The notes beneath the pieces are model-generated. The model was not told the DNA's origin. It searched no databases and saw nothing but the letters and a program-made list of their open reading frames with translations. From Tupaia tana (taxonomy: Eukaryota > Chordata > Mammalia > Scandentia > Tupaiidae), in NCBI GenBank assembly GCA_026018925.1, contig JAKSZU010000006.1, positions 132,596,092 through 132,660,091 of the forward strand: 64,000 nucleotides of DNA. The letters are read 5' to 3'. A program made the position numbers and the translations under genes. This document shows, one piece after another, positions 1 to 11,475 of this stretch. Each line of letters starts with the position of its first letter. The stretch's first letter is position 1.

Positions 1-1483
1 GATGTAGCCAACTGCAGGGACAAGTGTGCTGGTGTAAAATTGAGACATTAACAGCAGCCTTAATTATTGTACAGTCCTTAAATTTCTGCAAAGAGAAAAA
101 TACACAAAATAAGCCGTGTGTTTTCCTCCATATTCCAGAATGTGCCATTCTTTAAAGTAAATCCTTTGAGCAGAATTTGCACTTTATGATCACTATCCCT
201 TTGCAGCTCTGCACAGCAAGGTAAGATAGCTCAGCATAGCTTTTATCTGCAAGGATTCCCTAAGGCAGTTTCTGTAAAAGGGTTAATGACAGATGTTTCC
301 ATTAAATCTGACCTACCTCTTAATTTTGCCATTGCCTGATAATATCCTCACTTTGTGCTTATTTGCATGGGCAAATGGAGTCACTCCATAACAAGTAACT
401 CACCGCCCTCACTGCAACAAAAGGTCAATTCATTTTAATCTGATGCACACAATATTTTTCCAGTTGCAGTTTTAAAAAATCCCCTTTCATACAATGCTAG
501 TATTTACAAAGATTTAAAAGCTCTATTTTCTAAACCCCTGCACACAACGTACATTTGTAGGCAAAGATGAGTCCGACCAGTGGAAATCCATACAACTCCT
601 TATAGGTGACCAATTAGCAAAATCATTTGTGTCTCTAGAATATTCTACTTATTTTTACACTAAGTACAACCAGGACACAGTAAATTTTCTTTGCCGTGAA
701 ATTAGTGGAAAATTCAAAATGCTAGGAGCACTTTCTTGCGTATTGAGGGTCAGTACTTGTACGAAGAAAGAAAAATTCCGTAAACATAGAGGAAATAGTT
801 ATTGGCTTAGGTTGTTTAAAATGTAGCTTTTTTTAGCTTTTAGAATGACAGTCCAAACACTACAGTTTAGAATGACCAAATCATGTTTTACCATGTAAAA
901 GAGTAAGTGATTACCACCCAGTTGCTGTCCTAGCCCCTGATAAAACCAGATAAATTAAAGCAGCCTAAATAATTATGTACAAGGAAGGGTCTCAAGTTAC
1001 CTCTTTTGGTGGAAAGATCAAATGAGGTTAAAAACATACCCAAGTGCCTTCCATGATGACTATGATGAGAGATCTTAAATATGTGCTTCCTGGAATTTTT
1101 AATACTCTACAGCCAAGGCTCAAAAAACATTGCATTAATCTAGCTATGCTGTTTCACGTTATTGTAACATTTAAGGAGTTTAAAATTATCACTTGCTAGA
1201 GAAGTACTCTCTATAATTATATACAGTGTTTATACATACATACACATACACTATATGCATATCATATTTCATGTTCATCATTAAAATCTTAAGCTCTAAG
1301 ACATTTAAATATTGAAATTCTGGCATTAAATTTCACCTTCCTCTGAAAATGGCTCTCCTGAGCTTTTGATAGTAAATCTATATTCAAAATATTCTCATCT
1401 TACCAAAATCTTTAATTATTGGAAAAGGAAATACACAGGCTGGATTCATGCTTAGAAAGTATTATTGTTAAATACCTAATTTT
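1..1483. other. Single-copy noncoding DNA
   Basis: No repeat family, exon or RNA gene is recognised. An octamer-type POU site (ATTTGCAT) lies at 361-368. A 65-codon open frame at 629-826 lacks an ATG start and has no recognisable domain. Confidence 0.5.
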
Positions 1484-1770
1484 GGAGCCAGCAGATGGCA
1501 TAGCAGTTACATCGCTGGACTCCCACACGGCTGATTGCAGTTCGAGTCCCAGACCTGAAGGCCTGAAACTCATGAACACGGGTGTTCGTGTGTGCATGTG
1601 CCCAAGATTCCAGGAAGAAAAGGGAGAAGAGATTGCAGAGTGACCATTCCCCCTGAGCAGAGGGAGTGATTTCTCACTTTCCTTCTCGCTGTTTCTGTCT
1701 GTGTCTCTCTGATGAGCATATGTGCCCTATGGCATGAACCTCTCAAAAAACAAACGAAACAAAATAAAAT
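1484..1770 (+). mobile_element. tRNA-derived SINE, long form
   Basis: The head starts GGAGCCAGCAGATGGCATAG and carries a B-box-like GTTCGAGTCCC. It is followed by the typical body (CCCAAGATTCCAGGAAG, GTGATTTCTCACTTTC), a CT-rich tract and GCCCTATGGCA before the A-rich end. Possible short target duplication CTAATTT on both sides. Several substitutions make it middle-aged. Confidence 0.85.
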
Positions 1771-2607
1771 AGCTAATTTCTTCACTTTAGATACATAAAG
1801 CAAACTCACACTTGGTACTTGGGTATTTCAAGCCATTTAAAAATTTTTAGAAAGCCCTACTTGGCTAGTCCAAAGTCGGACTTTCCTATGGACTTGATCA
1901 AGAAAATTCAATCCTCACCTTATTTATTGCCTAACTTTATCTGAAAATGAGGTAGGTGAGGAAAGAACAATGTGAGAGTACTTATGAAAAGCCCAGAAGA
2001 GTCTTGTCTACAGGTGTGTGTGCAGGTGGCCCAGGGGGGAGGGGTGTCTGGGAGGGGGGGGTACCTTCTCCTCTCCATAACCTGTCTGTGTCTGACCCCA
2101 GTTCACTGTAAACCTGGATTGCCCCTTCTTTGAGGTAGCCTACAAGGCCCTGTGGAAGAGAATCACAACTCCTTTATTACTTCCTGTTGATGGTCATTCA
2201 AAGCACAATCCACAATCCAAAGTACAAAAAAAAGCAAATGAACTTAAGAGTAGTAAAAAGAACTTAGAGTAGGGCAGCCCCATGGGCTGGTGCTTAAAGA
2301 CGATTATAGTGGGAAAGAAATATGGGGCTCCCTTTCTCTGTAAACATACTGTTTTTTAAAAAATAATTATTAGTGAATTAAGCAATAATATCAGATAATA
2401 AAGATATCAAGATATAGACAATAATACATTACATGAATGGAACTGATCATGCTGACCAATGGAAGAAATTAAGGATTTGAATCAGGTGATGGCTGGGCTC
2501 ATAAATCCAGTTTTGTGCCTAGGACACATCAGTAAATAAAAGTGAGATCAGAACAGAAGACGATTTGAGGTGTGACTTTTAGTAAATTAAAACAAAACGA
2601 AAACTAT
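1771..2607. other. Noncoding DNA with a G-rich tract
   Basis: No gene or clear repeat. A run-rich G tract at 2034-2061 has four G blocks of three or more and could form a G-quadruplex. The rest is AT-rich and unassigned. Confidence 0.5.
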
Positions 2608-2800
2608 AACAAGAGCCAGCATTTATTGAGCATTTATGATGTATCAGGAACTATACAGTCTATATTTATGTCATTTAACCTCCACAGTTACCCTATGAGG
2701 TACATACAGTTATTACCACGTTTTATAGATAATGAAACTGAGGCATCAAAAGATTACATACTTCCTCATGACCACAAAGCCGGTACATAGTGAAATCAGA
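2608..2800 (-). mobile_element. MIR SINE fragment
   Basis: Reads as antisense MIR: CATTTATTGAGCATTTATGA, then ACCCTATGAGGTA, ATAATGAAACTGAGGCA and ACCACAAAGCCGGTA, in MIR order. Ancient mammal-wide SINE, heavily diverged. Confidence 0.85.
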
Positions 2801-3530
2801 AATCACCCCTCGACATTCTTATTCTCGCCTTTACTCTCACCCAGGACACCTTTCTCATGGGCACACGGGCTTCAGAATCAGAATGAGGTCACTGTCCACA
2901 TGCATGCTCTCATGTATTTGTTATGTGAAGTTGGGGAAAGGCTTTGCATTCGTAAAATACAAGACTTAGGACTAATCTGCCGTAGAAGTCAGTTGTTTTG
3001 GGCCTGCGTGCCACTTCTTCTGGTAAAAGACCCATTTTTTTCTCCTATGGGAAAGAACCTGTCCCTCATTCTCAAATAAGACACAAGCCTGTGACCATAT
3101 CCTTGCCACAAAAACACTTCTTCTCAGCCACAGGAGGGGTTCAGGTGTGGACCCACACAGCCCGCACTAATGAGAGACCTATCTGGGACTCGGGAGGGAG
3201 CAAAGAAGAAACTATTTTAGGATAAAGGAGTAAAGCTGCTTGATAAAACTTGCCTAGAAATGAAGCCAGTGCAGGGAAAGGATAAGAAAGCTGAGATGGG
3301 GAGAGCAGCTGAGCCCTGGGATACGGTCATACCCGAAGCTGGGCAGCTCCTGAAATTGCCATTCATTTGCACCAAGAACATCCTCCTCCCTTTTACCATC
3401 GAGCATATCTGAATGGGTCTCTGTCACTTATGACCAAAAGAGCCCTAGCTAGTAAGTCACCGTATAGAGACAATGCACATGACAACTCACAGCACCTGAG
3501 TCAGTCAGGACTCTTCAATGTTAGCTGGTT

Positions 3531-3531
<1 letters not shown>
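2801..3531. other. Unassigned noncoding DNA
   Basis: No recognised repeat or gene. Overlapping open frames of up to 115 codons (2732-3079, 2998-3225, 3367-3615) have no identifiable domain; the first begins inside the MIR fragment. Confidence 0.45.

Positions 3532-3571
<40 letters not shown>
3532..3571. repeat. (GT)n microsatellite
   Basis: Uninterrupted GT dinucleotide run of about 20 units, likely polymorphic in length. Confidence 0.95.
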
Positions 3572-3572
<1 letters not shown>

Positions 3573-3713
3573 TTGCCAAGTTTCTATACCAAAATTGGGG
3601 CACTTGGATAGATAAACCAGGCTAGGAGAAAGCAGTTACTGTGGTTCAGTTTCCCTATACCAGGCATAATCAAAGAATAGAGGCACAAATTTTTAGGGCC
3701 CTAAGTATTAGCT

Positions 3714-3993
3714 TTTTTTTGTTTGTTTGTTTTTTTTTTTTTTTTTTTTTGAGAGGTTTTTCCTATAAGGCATGTGCACTCGCCAGAAAGAGAGAGACAG
3801 AGAGGAAGTGAGAAATCACCCCCCAGGGGGGATGGCTATGCCACAATCCCTTCTCCTCCATTCTCCTCTCGGGATCTTGGGCACGCACGCACACGCGCCC
3901 GGCGTTAAGTTTAAACCACCGGGTCCGGGACTCAAACCTCAGCCGGCTACACGGGAGTTCAGCAACATAGCCATTACACTAACTACTGGTCCC
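3714..3993 (-). mobile_element. tRNA-derived SINE, long form, young copy
   Basis: Antisense full-length copy: poly-T tail on the left, then GAGAGGTTTTTCCTATAAGG, the CACCCCCCAGGGGGGATGG palindrome, several intact CpGs and the head ending CTACTGGTCCC on the right. It is flanked by a perfect 10-bp target duplication AGTATTAGCT at 3704-3713 and 3994-4003. Its CpG content points to a recent insertion. Confidence 0.95.
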
Positions 3994-4009
3994 AGTATTA
4001 GCTATTAAG

Positions 4010-5394
4010 AAACCCCACAAGTCAGCTTCCCTTTTTCCCTAGCAAATGTGAGCATTCCCAGTTAGCTTCACTGTCTCCATAGTAGCCACAACATCCAACC
4101 ACCAAGAATTGCCCTGTGCCCATTTCGTAGTCACGATGTTCACCCAAATGGTTACCCAGACAGTAAACATGTTGTAAAAACCAAAGCCCCACTTTATTCA
4201 GCGAATGCTGCAGTGTCAGCAATAACTTCTGTACAAAGCTCTAAATACAAGACATTATAAAAAGCTAAGCCACCTGGGTTCTGAGAACTTTCTTCCATGT
4301 TACCTAAAATTCTAAGGTCAGTAATCAGGTCCCTAGTCATGAGTCAATTAAGGTGTACATGATTGCATATGCCCATTGCTTCCATATGACGGAAGGGAAC
4401 TTTCTCCTGCTCCCTTCTTCGAACAGGCCTTGTAATGTAAGAAGCAAGAATGACTCCAGAGAACTGTTGTGAACCACGGCGTCAATCACATGAACATTAA
4501 AACACTGCTTACTAGCCATTTTACTATATAAAGTATTCTCTTGCTCTGTGGAAAATGGTTTCAAATAATTGTTCTGTTCGAATGGGAGTTTTGTTCTTTT
4601 TTTTAATATAGCCATTTGAGAGAGAAAAGAAATAGAGAAGAAGATTCATTTAAAAAACAAACCAATATTAAAATAGTTGAATCAACTAATCGTCATCAAA
4701 TGACATCTTCATATTTTCATCGGAGTCACATATTCTAGGCTTCTGGGCCCAAAAGACAGATTAGCATTCCAACAGGAGTGTTGGCAAACTGATGTACAAC
4801 AGTAATGAGAAAGGGACAGGAATCTGACCTGATTCACCTAGGCAAAGGAAACTGTTCTCTGACTTCAAAAACCTTCCAGGCTGTCTATGTGTGCTCAGAA
4901 GCAAATCTGAGATAATTCCCATCTTTGTTTCTTTCTGGTTTCAGCAAAGTCCATCTTTAATGCTGTTCGTCTGTGGTCCATGCTAGAGAACGCCATGTAA
5001 CGTAAGGATGAGGTCAGTATCTGCCAGAAAGAAATGGACTGGACTACTGGTCAAATATTGGTAGCTCTAAATGTCCCTCTGTGACAGAGACTGATGAAGG
5101 AATATATTACAGTGTCTTAAACTTAAGCCAAGGCAGACTCATACCATTATTACAGACCGGAGTTCTTCAACTGTGCTTCCTCTGTAGGAAAAAGAGGTAG
5201 GCAGTGCAAGGGTGGGGCCTCTTTACAACTTTCTAAAGAAGAGCGAGAGCTTACCAGCGGGACACCCACGGAAAATTCTGCTGCGTATATGAAGCATCCC
5301 ACTAACTTATAACAAAATAAATGAACAGACTGTCTAGGCTAGCCATTCTTTCAAAGTTCTGAGGCTTAGAAACTTAATGGAGAATTATGAGATG
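4010..5394. other. Unassigned noncoding DNA
   Basis: No recognised repeat. Antisense open frames of 66 and 92 codons (4022-4222, 4337-4615) have no known domain, and lengths like these are expected by chance in a window this size. Confidence 0.45.
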
Positions 5395-5560
5395 GGATGC
5401 TGCTCATCTTGTGTGAAGTGGCCCTGGGCAAGTTATTCTGTGTCTCATTTTCTTCAACTCTAGACTGTGGTTACCACTGCTATTATTGATAATAAAAACA
5501 TCCTAACAACAACTCCCAGGAACAATATTGTGAGAATTTATGTGTGTACAGTGATTTAAG
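5395..5560 (+). mobile_element. MIR SINE fragment
   Basis: Contains GTGGCCCTGGGCAAGTTATT and GTGTCTCATTTTCTTCAACT, the MIR core order (TGTGACCTTGGGCAAGT, CTCAGTTTCCTCATCT). Very diverged. Confidence 0.65.
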
Positions 5561-5834
5561 TATGAAGGAAGAAAGACACAATGTTAGACTATTACAAAGT
5601 GCTTTATCAACCAGTATATTACATAATGTGTTATAATTTACCATGTGCCCATGGAAACATGAAATCATTCATAAATCGTAAGTAATGCCAGATGCGTAGC
5701 TATAACAAATTTCAACCCTTTCTCAAGAATTCACCCACACACTCACTTCTCCAACCAATATTTCCACTGGTAACCGTCAGAGTTGAGAAATCATAGAATA
5801 GGCCCTTATTCACATTTCTGTGATGATTACATAT

Positions 5835-5955
5835 AGTTTGCTTCCTATTTGGGTAGGGAACATGTCTTATTCACAATTTTATAGTAGTGACTTGCCCTAC
5901 TCTGGTATGTAATGTGTGCCCAGTAAATGTTTACTGAGGGAATGAATGACTTAAT
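5835..5955 (+). mobile_element. L2 3' end fragment
   Basis: Matches the L2 terminal pattern: CATGTCTTATTCA, then GTGCCCAGTAAATGTTTACT and GAATGAATGA at the end. Confidence 0.6.
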
Positions 5956-6394
5956 TATCAGATAATTGATACAGTAATCAAAGAATAAATTTTAGTTAGG
6001 GTATTATCTAAATGAAAAAGAATCTCTAATGTAAAAAATAAAAATTTAAAAAAATCATTTACACTGAAGGTGATCAAAGATTGGCTCTTTCTCAGCAAGT
6101 CTATATGTTATTTCTAATATCAGTTCATCTGTCACTGGCCATAAGTTTCTGGGATGCACAAGGAATCCTGTTACGAGAGATCCCTGCCATTCTCAAAGGA
6201 GGCATCTGGATTTACTTAAGAGTGCAGAATGATTTCATATTTCAGTGACTGGGAACATGGTATATTACAACCTTTATACAGAAGCAAGAATATCTGAATA
6301 TTGTAATACACCTGTGATGAGTAAAATAATCCTCTACATTTTGAACTAACATACAAAAGACACCCCAATGCAATGAAATGCAAAAAAAACATCC

Positions 6395-6545
6395 CGCCCT
6401 TGGAATCAGAAGACCTGGCTCTGCCACACACTTGCCCTGTAAATCTGGCCTACTTTTTTGATACTTTATTTGCCCTATGTTATTTGATAAGGTCTCTGAG
6501 CTTCTATTTTCATGTATAATGACAACTCTGTATAATAAGACATTC
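6395..6545 (+). mobile_element. MIR SINE fragment
   Basis: CTTGGAATCAGAAGACCTGG, then CTCTGCCACACACTTGC, resembles the MIR head and core. The remainder decays rapidly. Confidence 0.6.
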
Positions 6546-6849
6546 ATACATCCAGAGTAAATGAAGTAACAAGTCACATAATTTATAGGAAATTAGTCTA
6601 TAAATGGAAAATGCAACACCATTCAGCATGACACCTGGGTACAAAATGAAAGAGAGGTCTATGATATAAGTAAACTGTGAGATCTTTCATCTCAGGGTCC
6701 ATGGCGTATTTATATCTTTATTTCTTAGCACAGGGCCTAAAAATAATTACCCCAAAGGAACCATTAACGTTAGCTGTTGAATTGGAGGCACCAACAAGAT
6801 ATGTGCATTCAATCCTCAGAGTGGCCCTTCCAAGTTCCCTTCTAAGAAA
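6546..6849. other. Unassigned noncoding DNA
   Basis: No confident repeat. It contains the first part of a 157-codon open frame (6677-7150) that begins at a non-ATG codon and has no recognisable domain. Confidence 0.4.
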
Positions 6850-6930
6850 CTCTGTGCTGCTCTTCAAAGTGTGGTCCTTCCCCAGCCAGCATCAGATTTG
6901 GCTAGGTTGCTTGTTAAAAAGCACAGGCTC
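6850..6930 (+). mobile_element. MER5A-like hAT-Charlie fragment
   Basis: CTTCAAAGTGTGGTCC, followed by CAGCATCAG and GCTTGTTAAAAAGCACAGGC, resembles one end of the MER5 consensus (TCTCAAAGTGTGGTCC, GCAGCATCA, CTTGTTAGAAATGCA). Short and diverged. Confidence 0.6.
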
Positions 6931-7289
6931 ACAAAACTCATCCAAGGAGACTGTAACGCAAGACATCAAGTACCCAAGTACTCTTACATACACTCGTATA
7001 GTAGGTTCTAAATTTACTCTCAAACATCTGGTAGCTATGGCACCAGATCAGTCCTTTCAGGGAGGGTATGAGCTCTTAACTCATATATCAAGTTTTTTAC
7101 AGGTCACAAATGGCTTTCAGATAGATGAAATACACTATGAGAAACCATGAGAAATGACTTCATAAGCTTAAAAACACTATAGAAATATAAAACAATATCA
7201 TTTTAAAATGTACTTGAATTCACAATTTAAATGTCTATTTTTTTTCAGTGATTCAATTATTATCTGTTTTTCCTGATGAGATTGTGTTC

Positions 7290-7400
7290 AATATAGCACT
7301 GGAACTTAGCTCTGTTCCCAGCTGTCTCTTGGACCTATAAAGGGCTGGCACACAGCAGATATTCAGAAAGTATATGTTGACGAGAACAATGAATAGGGAT
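7290..7400 (+). mobile_element. Possible L2 3' fragment
   Basis: GGGCTGGCACACAGCAGATATTCAG followed by GAACAATGAATAGG resembles the L2 3' end (GCCTGGCACATAGTAGGCGCTCA, GAATGAATGA). Weak match. Confidence 0.4.
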
Positions 7401-7445
7401 GTAAGAACATCTCAGAAGTGTTGTTGGCTTAAAATATAAATTTTA

Positions 7446-7962
7446 GGTCAGCCGCTGGTATGGTGATTAAGATGGTTCGATCCCATATGGCTGACCATGT
7501 GGTTAGAGTCCTGGACTCAGTAGCTTGATAAAATCCTGGGTTCTGGGGACCAGTCAATGGTATAATGGTTATGTTGCTGCACCCCACATAGTCGACTACA
7601 GTTCAAGTCCCAGACCTGGCAACTTAAAACTCATGCCAGGAATGTCTGTGTGCATGCTCAAAATCCTGAGAGGAGAATGGAGGAGAAGAGATTGCAGCAT
7701 GACCATCTTCCCAGGGGGTGATTTCTCACCTTCTGTCTCTCTGTCTCTCTCTCTCTCTGTCTTTCCAGCGAGCACAAGTGTCCTATAGCCAAAAATCTCT
7801 CTTAAACAACAACAACAAAAACAAAAACACTGGGCACATGTGTGTGTGCTCAAAATCCTGAGAAGAGAATAGATAAGGAAGGATTTGCGATGTGGCCACC
7901 CCCTGGGGGAGGAGGTACTTTCTTACTCTCTCTCTCTCTAACTAGCCCATGCATACTACAGC
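7446..7962 (+). mobile_element. Older long-form SINE, apparently split by a younger one
   Basis: A degenerate head lies at 7446-7544. A body starting CACTGGGCACATGTGTGTG resumes near 7829 and ends in CT-rich sequence near 7960. A complete SINE (7545-7828) sits between. The alternative is that the right part is a headless unit fused to the inner SINE, as at 19563 and 41967. Confidence 0.65.
7545..7828 (+). mobile_element. tRNA-derived SINE, long form
   Basis: Full-length: GGGGACCAGTCAATGGTATA head, GTTCAAGTCCC B box, body with CAGGGGGTGATTTCTCACC, CT tract, GTCCTATAGCC, then an (AAC)n-type A-rich tail. It interrupts, or abuts, an older SINE. Confidence 0.85.
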
Positions 7963-7969
7963 TAGATTT

Positions 7970-8168
7970 ATTTATTTAATTTTATTTTTAATAACACTAG
8001 AATTATTTAATTTTATTTATTATTATTTTTTAGTTAGCTAAAGAGTGTGTTTGCTCATGAGAGAGCAAGAGAGAGAAAGCAAGAAAGAAAGTCACCATGA
8101 AGGACTCAAACTGTGGTCAGCCATGTGGGAATCTAGCTCCTCAACCACCACACTATCTGCAGGCCCCC
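7970..8168 (-). mobile_element. tRNA-derived SINE, short form
   Basis: Antisense: AT-rich tail (TTATTTATTTAATTTTATT), GAGAGCAAGAGAGAGAAAGC, then the reversed B box (GACTCAAACTGTGGTCAGCC) and reversed head ending CTGCAGGCCCC. It lacks the long-form body. Confidence 0.8.
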
Positions 8169-8280
8169 AAGATACTAATTTTTAAAGTGAAGCTGAAAAT
8201 GCAAACTAGAAGGTAATAATCTTCCATCTCCAGATGCTTTTATTCAAAACTCAGACTCAGTTACATAGGAAAGGCTTTAT

Positions 8281-8541
8281 GGGGCCAGCAGGTAGCATGG
8301 TGGTTTAGGCACTGGACTCCTACATGGCCAACATGGTTCAAGTCCCAGACCTGGTGGCTTGAATGTCACATGGGGCATGTGTGCATGCGCCAAATCCCAG
8401 GAGAATGGAGAAGGGACTGTAGTGTTGCCATTTCCTCGGGGGGGGGGGGGGGGATTCCTCACTTTCTCTCCCACTGTCTCTCCGTCTCTCTCCAGCAAAT
8501 GAACAAACCCTATGGCAAAAACCTTAATAAAAGAATAAAAA
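8281..8541 (+). mobile_element. tRNA-derived SINE, long form
   Basis: GGGGCCAGCAGGTAGCATGG head, GTTCAAGTCCC B box and standard body. The palindromic C/G block has become a 16-base G run at 8438-8453. Short target duplication AAAGGCTT left; right flank AAAAGGCTTCC. Confidence 0.85.
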
Positions 8542-8828
8542 GAAAAGGCTTCCTAATTAAGTGTAACACTTTGAATAGAGGAATAGATGGGAGAAAACAG
8601 GACAGTTTCAGGATCTGAAGGAGTGTTAGGGTCAGCCTCGCTGGTATTGATCAAAGAATGGCTATGGGTTGGCAGAGATATTAAGTTCAAAAGTATGATG
8701 TTGGCTAGCTTCTGTCCTCTGGCCTCGCATTCTTGCCTGATGACTCTGTACCCTCCTACTCCTCAAAGATGAGGGAGAGTAACTAACTGGTTTTAGGTAT
8801 CATGAAGAGTGATATGAAGGCAAGAGAG

Positions 8829-9095
8829 GACTGGTTTGGTGCTGCAGCAGAAATGTTCAAGAGAAGCTGGATTCCACATGGTGACCAAGGTTCAAATCCT
8901 GGGCCAGTCAGCCTGAAACATGCCTCATACCCAAGGGAATGACCAGGATCCAATGGGCTACAAAACTGAAGAGAATTATGGCATGACCAGACCCGGTGAA
9001 GGATACTCATCTCTCTCTCTCTCACTCCTTTCTCTCTCTCTCTCACTCGTACATGCATATGCATATGCACTATCATAAGTAAAGGGAAATACAAG
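8829..9095 (+). mobile_element. tRNA-derived SINE, diverged
   Basis: Recognisable TGGATTCCACATGGTGACCA, GTTCAAATCCTGG and a CT-rich tract (9010-9050) in SINE order. Many substitutions; the A box is poorly preserved. Confidence 0.6.
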
Positions 9096-10419
9096 GCTGG
9101 AGGATCATTTGGAAGTCACTTGGCAGGGATGCTCTTGCTAACCAAAAAGCACAAGCCTGGTTTCCACAGGGATGCTTTTTAGCTCTAATTGCCCCTAGAG
9201 GCACATGGAGGTAGATTCCAGAGAGTATGCACTAATGAGGAAAAGATTGGGATACAGATGCTCCAATTGAATAATCACTAAATGGGTTCAGTACTGAAGT
9301 TCCTCATTTTTAATGGCCAATTCCTCACAGTGACCACTGTCTTCAGGAACCTTTCCATCTCCTCACTTTGTGCCCAGGCCCTTGACCTCCATGAAGTATA
9401 AATCCTTGCCTTATCTGGCTCTACCACACAAATGACAGAAAGGCCCAGCACCTATAATTACAAAACCATCTGGATCCTGAATTCTGAGTATCATGAAGAC
9501 AGTTAACTTCCCTTTGTTCTCGAGAAGGGATTGTGCTTATTGACTGATTCTTTGATTCTTTCATTCAGAAAATATTGTACTGGCTCAGGAACTTAATAAC
9601 TAATAAAACATAATAGGATTTCAATCATTGTATGTTAAATGAGTGTATATAAAATGTACAAATGTATTTGGGATTAAAATGGTTTTAATTTTGCAATGAA
9701 CCAACTATATGAATTTACTGAAAAGATTAAAAAAACCTCCACCAGATATCAATTCATATGGAAGGCCAAAAATGTACAATGGTATTAAAACTAGTTTATG
9801 ATACTGAATTAATGAGTGTCAAAACCAAAATCCATAATCTCACCCATGTAGGTATTGGTAAGGTTTAATAAAATCCTGGGCTTTCAGATGGTATGAAATG
9901 GGAATCAATTATGAAAATATATTCTAAAATAGCTTCTGTTGAAGATGTAGTGGAAAAGATGAAATAGCTACACTAAAAGGGAATCAATAAGTGTTTGTTG
10001 AAAGGATGGATGGAAAACCTGGAAACACTCCTTTTGGAAGAATTCAAACAGCTTTAAAAGAATGAATTGAAAAATATAAAAAATTAGAATTGATGTTGTC
10101 TAAAGTAGAATAAGAAACAGTTCCAAAGGGTAAGTTTCTAGAGAAGCAGCTTCTAACGTTTATCAGAAGAGCAGAGTAGAAAAAATGTTGTACATTTCTA
10201 GAGAAATCTAACACCTTACTGAAACGAAGCCACCACTAGTATAAAATGTACCAGTGGTTAAAAGTTCACAGTTACTCTTAAAAATGTTTTAAGAGACACA
10301 AGAAGGAAAATATTACACCTATTTGCAACTAAGCAATGGGGGAAAAGGTGAAAAGTAAGTAATTATCCTAACTGGCACAAAGTTGAACCAACAACAAGAT
10401 GAACACAGGTGGTCAGAGA
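9096..10419. other. Unassigned AT-rich noncoding DNA
   Basis: No confident repeat or gene. The stretch around 9745-9830 (CAATTCATATGGAAGGCCAA) faintly resembles L1 ORF2-derived sequence but is too short to call. Confidence 0.4.
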
Positions 10420-10940
10420 TTCCATTTAACCTTTCACCTGAAGTTTGCCATCTTTTTGAGAGAACGAATTCTACCAATGGCTAATTAAGGAGGAAGAGTC
10501 ACTTTCTGAGTCATAACATCACCCTGGTTTTCCTTTCAGTCTGCTGCTCCAAGCCCGACCAAATCCCAACCCATTTTAATTTGTCTAAAGGTGGCCTGGC
10601 CAGTACCAGCATTTAATGATTCCATAAATGAACTCTGATTGACATGAAAGATGACTCACTCACAGAAAAACTTGTATTGCTGCCATTTGGTCAGTTTGGG
10701 GTTTGTTTTTAAAATGAATGCCAGTTGAGGCTGAGCAGAAGCCAGGGTGTGTTTTTATTTTATGTCTCAAATAAAAATAAAGAGCTGGGTATGAATAATC
10801 AAAGTGGCAGGCGCCTCCCTGGATACTTCTAAACCTTCCAAAAGCAGTCCCGAGGCTCAGCAAAATGTAATATAGTCAAAACAACCATGAACAGCAATAG
10901 CACCAAGGGTTTGCCCCAGCAAAATAGCCTCATTGCCACA
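10420..10940. promoter_or_regulatory. Candidate conserved noncoding element
   Basis: Repeat-free stretch with clustered transcription-factor-like motifs: CTAATTAA (10481-10488), TGATTGACAT (PBX/MEIS-like, 10636-10645) and ATGACTCA (AP-1-like, 10651-10658). Composition is more balanced than the flanks. Regulatory function is inferred only. Confidence 0.3.
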
Positions 10941-11245
10941 CAGATTCCCTCACCGTCCCAAACTCCTGTGCCTTTCAATGTTACATTAAGTTAAAATATC
11001 CTTTCAGGAGGGTGGTAGTCCTCGAAAGAGTATTCCTCGATGTTGGAAGAACATAAAAGAAAGATGATATCATTATTTAGTATCACTCTTTTAAAAAGCA
11101 AAGATTCTGCTAATTATCCATATATACGTCATCATTTCCTATGACATAGCAGATGATATATGTCAAGCCCTTATTATTCTGAGATTAATCATCAATTTTA
11201 TGAATTATACATATTTTTACTTCTCTCTATCGTGCTTGCCCTTTG
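10941..11245. other. Unassigned noncoding DNA
   Basis: AT-rich single-copy sequence; nothing recognised. Confidence 0.4.
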
Positions 11246-11475
11246 AAAAATTTTTTTAAGATTTATTTGATTTATGATAGAATGTATGTGCACACTAGAG
11301 AGAGAGAAAGAAACACTCGCCCTTTTCCCCCAGCTTCCAGCTCCTTATGATACTGAACGTGCACACACATACTTGGCATGTTTTCAGACTGACCTGAGGA
11401 TCCCAACCTGTGGTCGACCATGTGGCTTCATTTCATGCAGTTTGCTAAACTGCACCACCAGGCAGGGCCTATAGC
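11246..11475 (-). mobile_element. tRNA-derived SINE, diverged
   Basis: Antisense: TTTTTTTAAGATTTATTTG tail, GAGAGAGAGAAAGAAAC, then CCAACCTGTGGTCGACCATG and a decayed head ending ACCACCAGGCAGGGCC. Confidence 0.65.

Noticed and set aside
3532..3571. Regulatory Z-DNA element
   Set aside because: A GT run can adopt Z-form, but there is no gene or promoter context here; kept as a microsatellite only.
4337..4615. 92-codon antisense frame in single-copy DNA
   Set aside because: Protein-like composition, but no domain or homolog is recognised and the length is expected by chance.
6677..7150. 157-codon open frame, the longest in the window
   Set aside because: It starts at a non-ATG codon, overlaps MER5A-like sequence, has no recognisable domain and no splice or promoter context.
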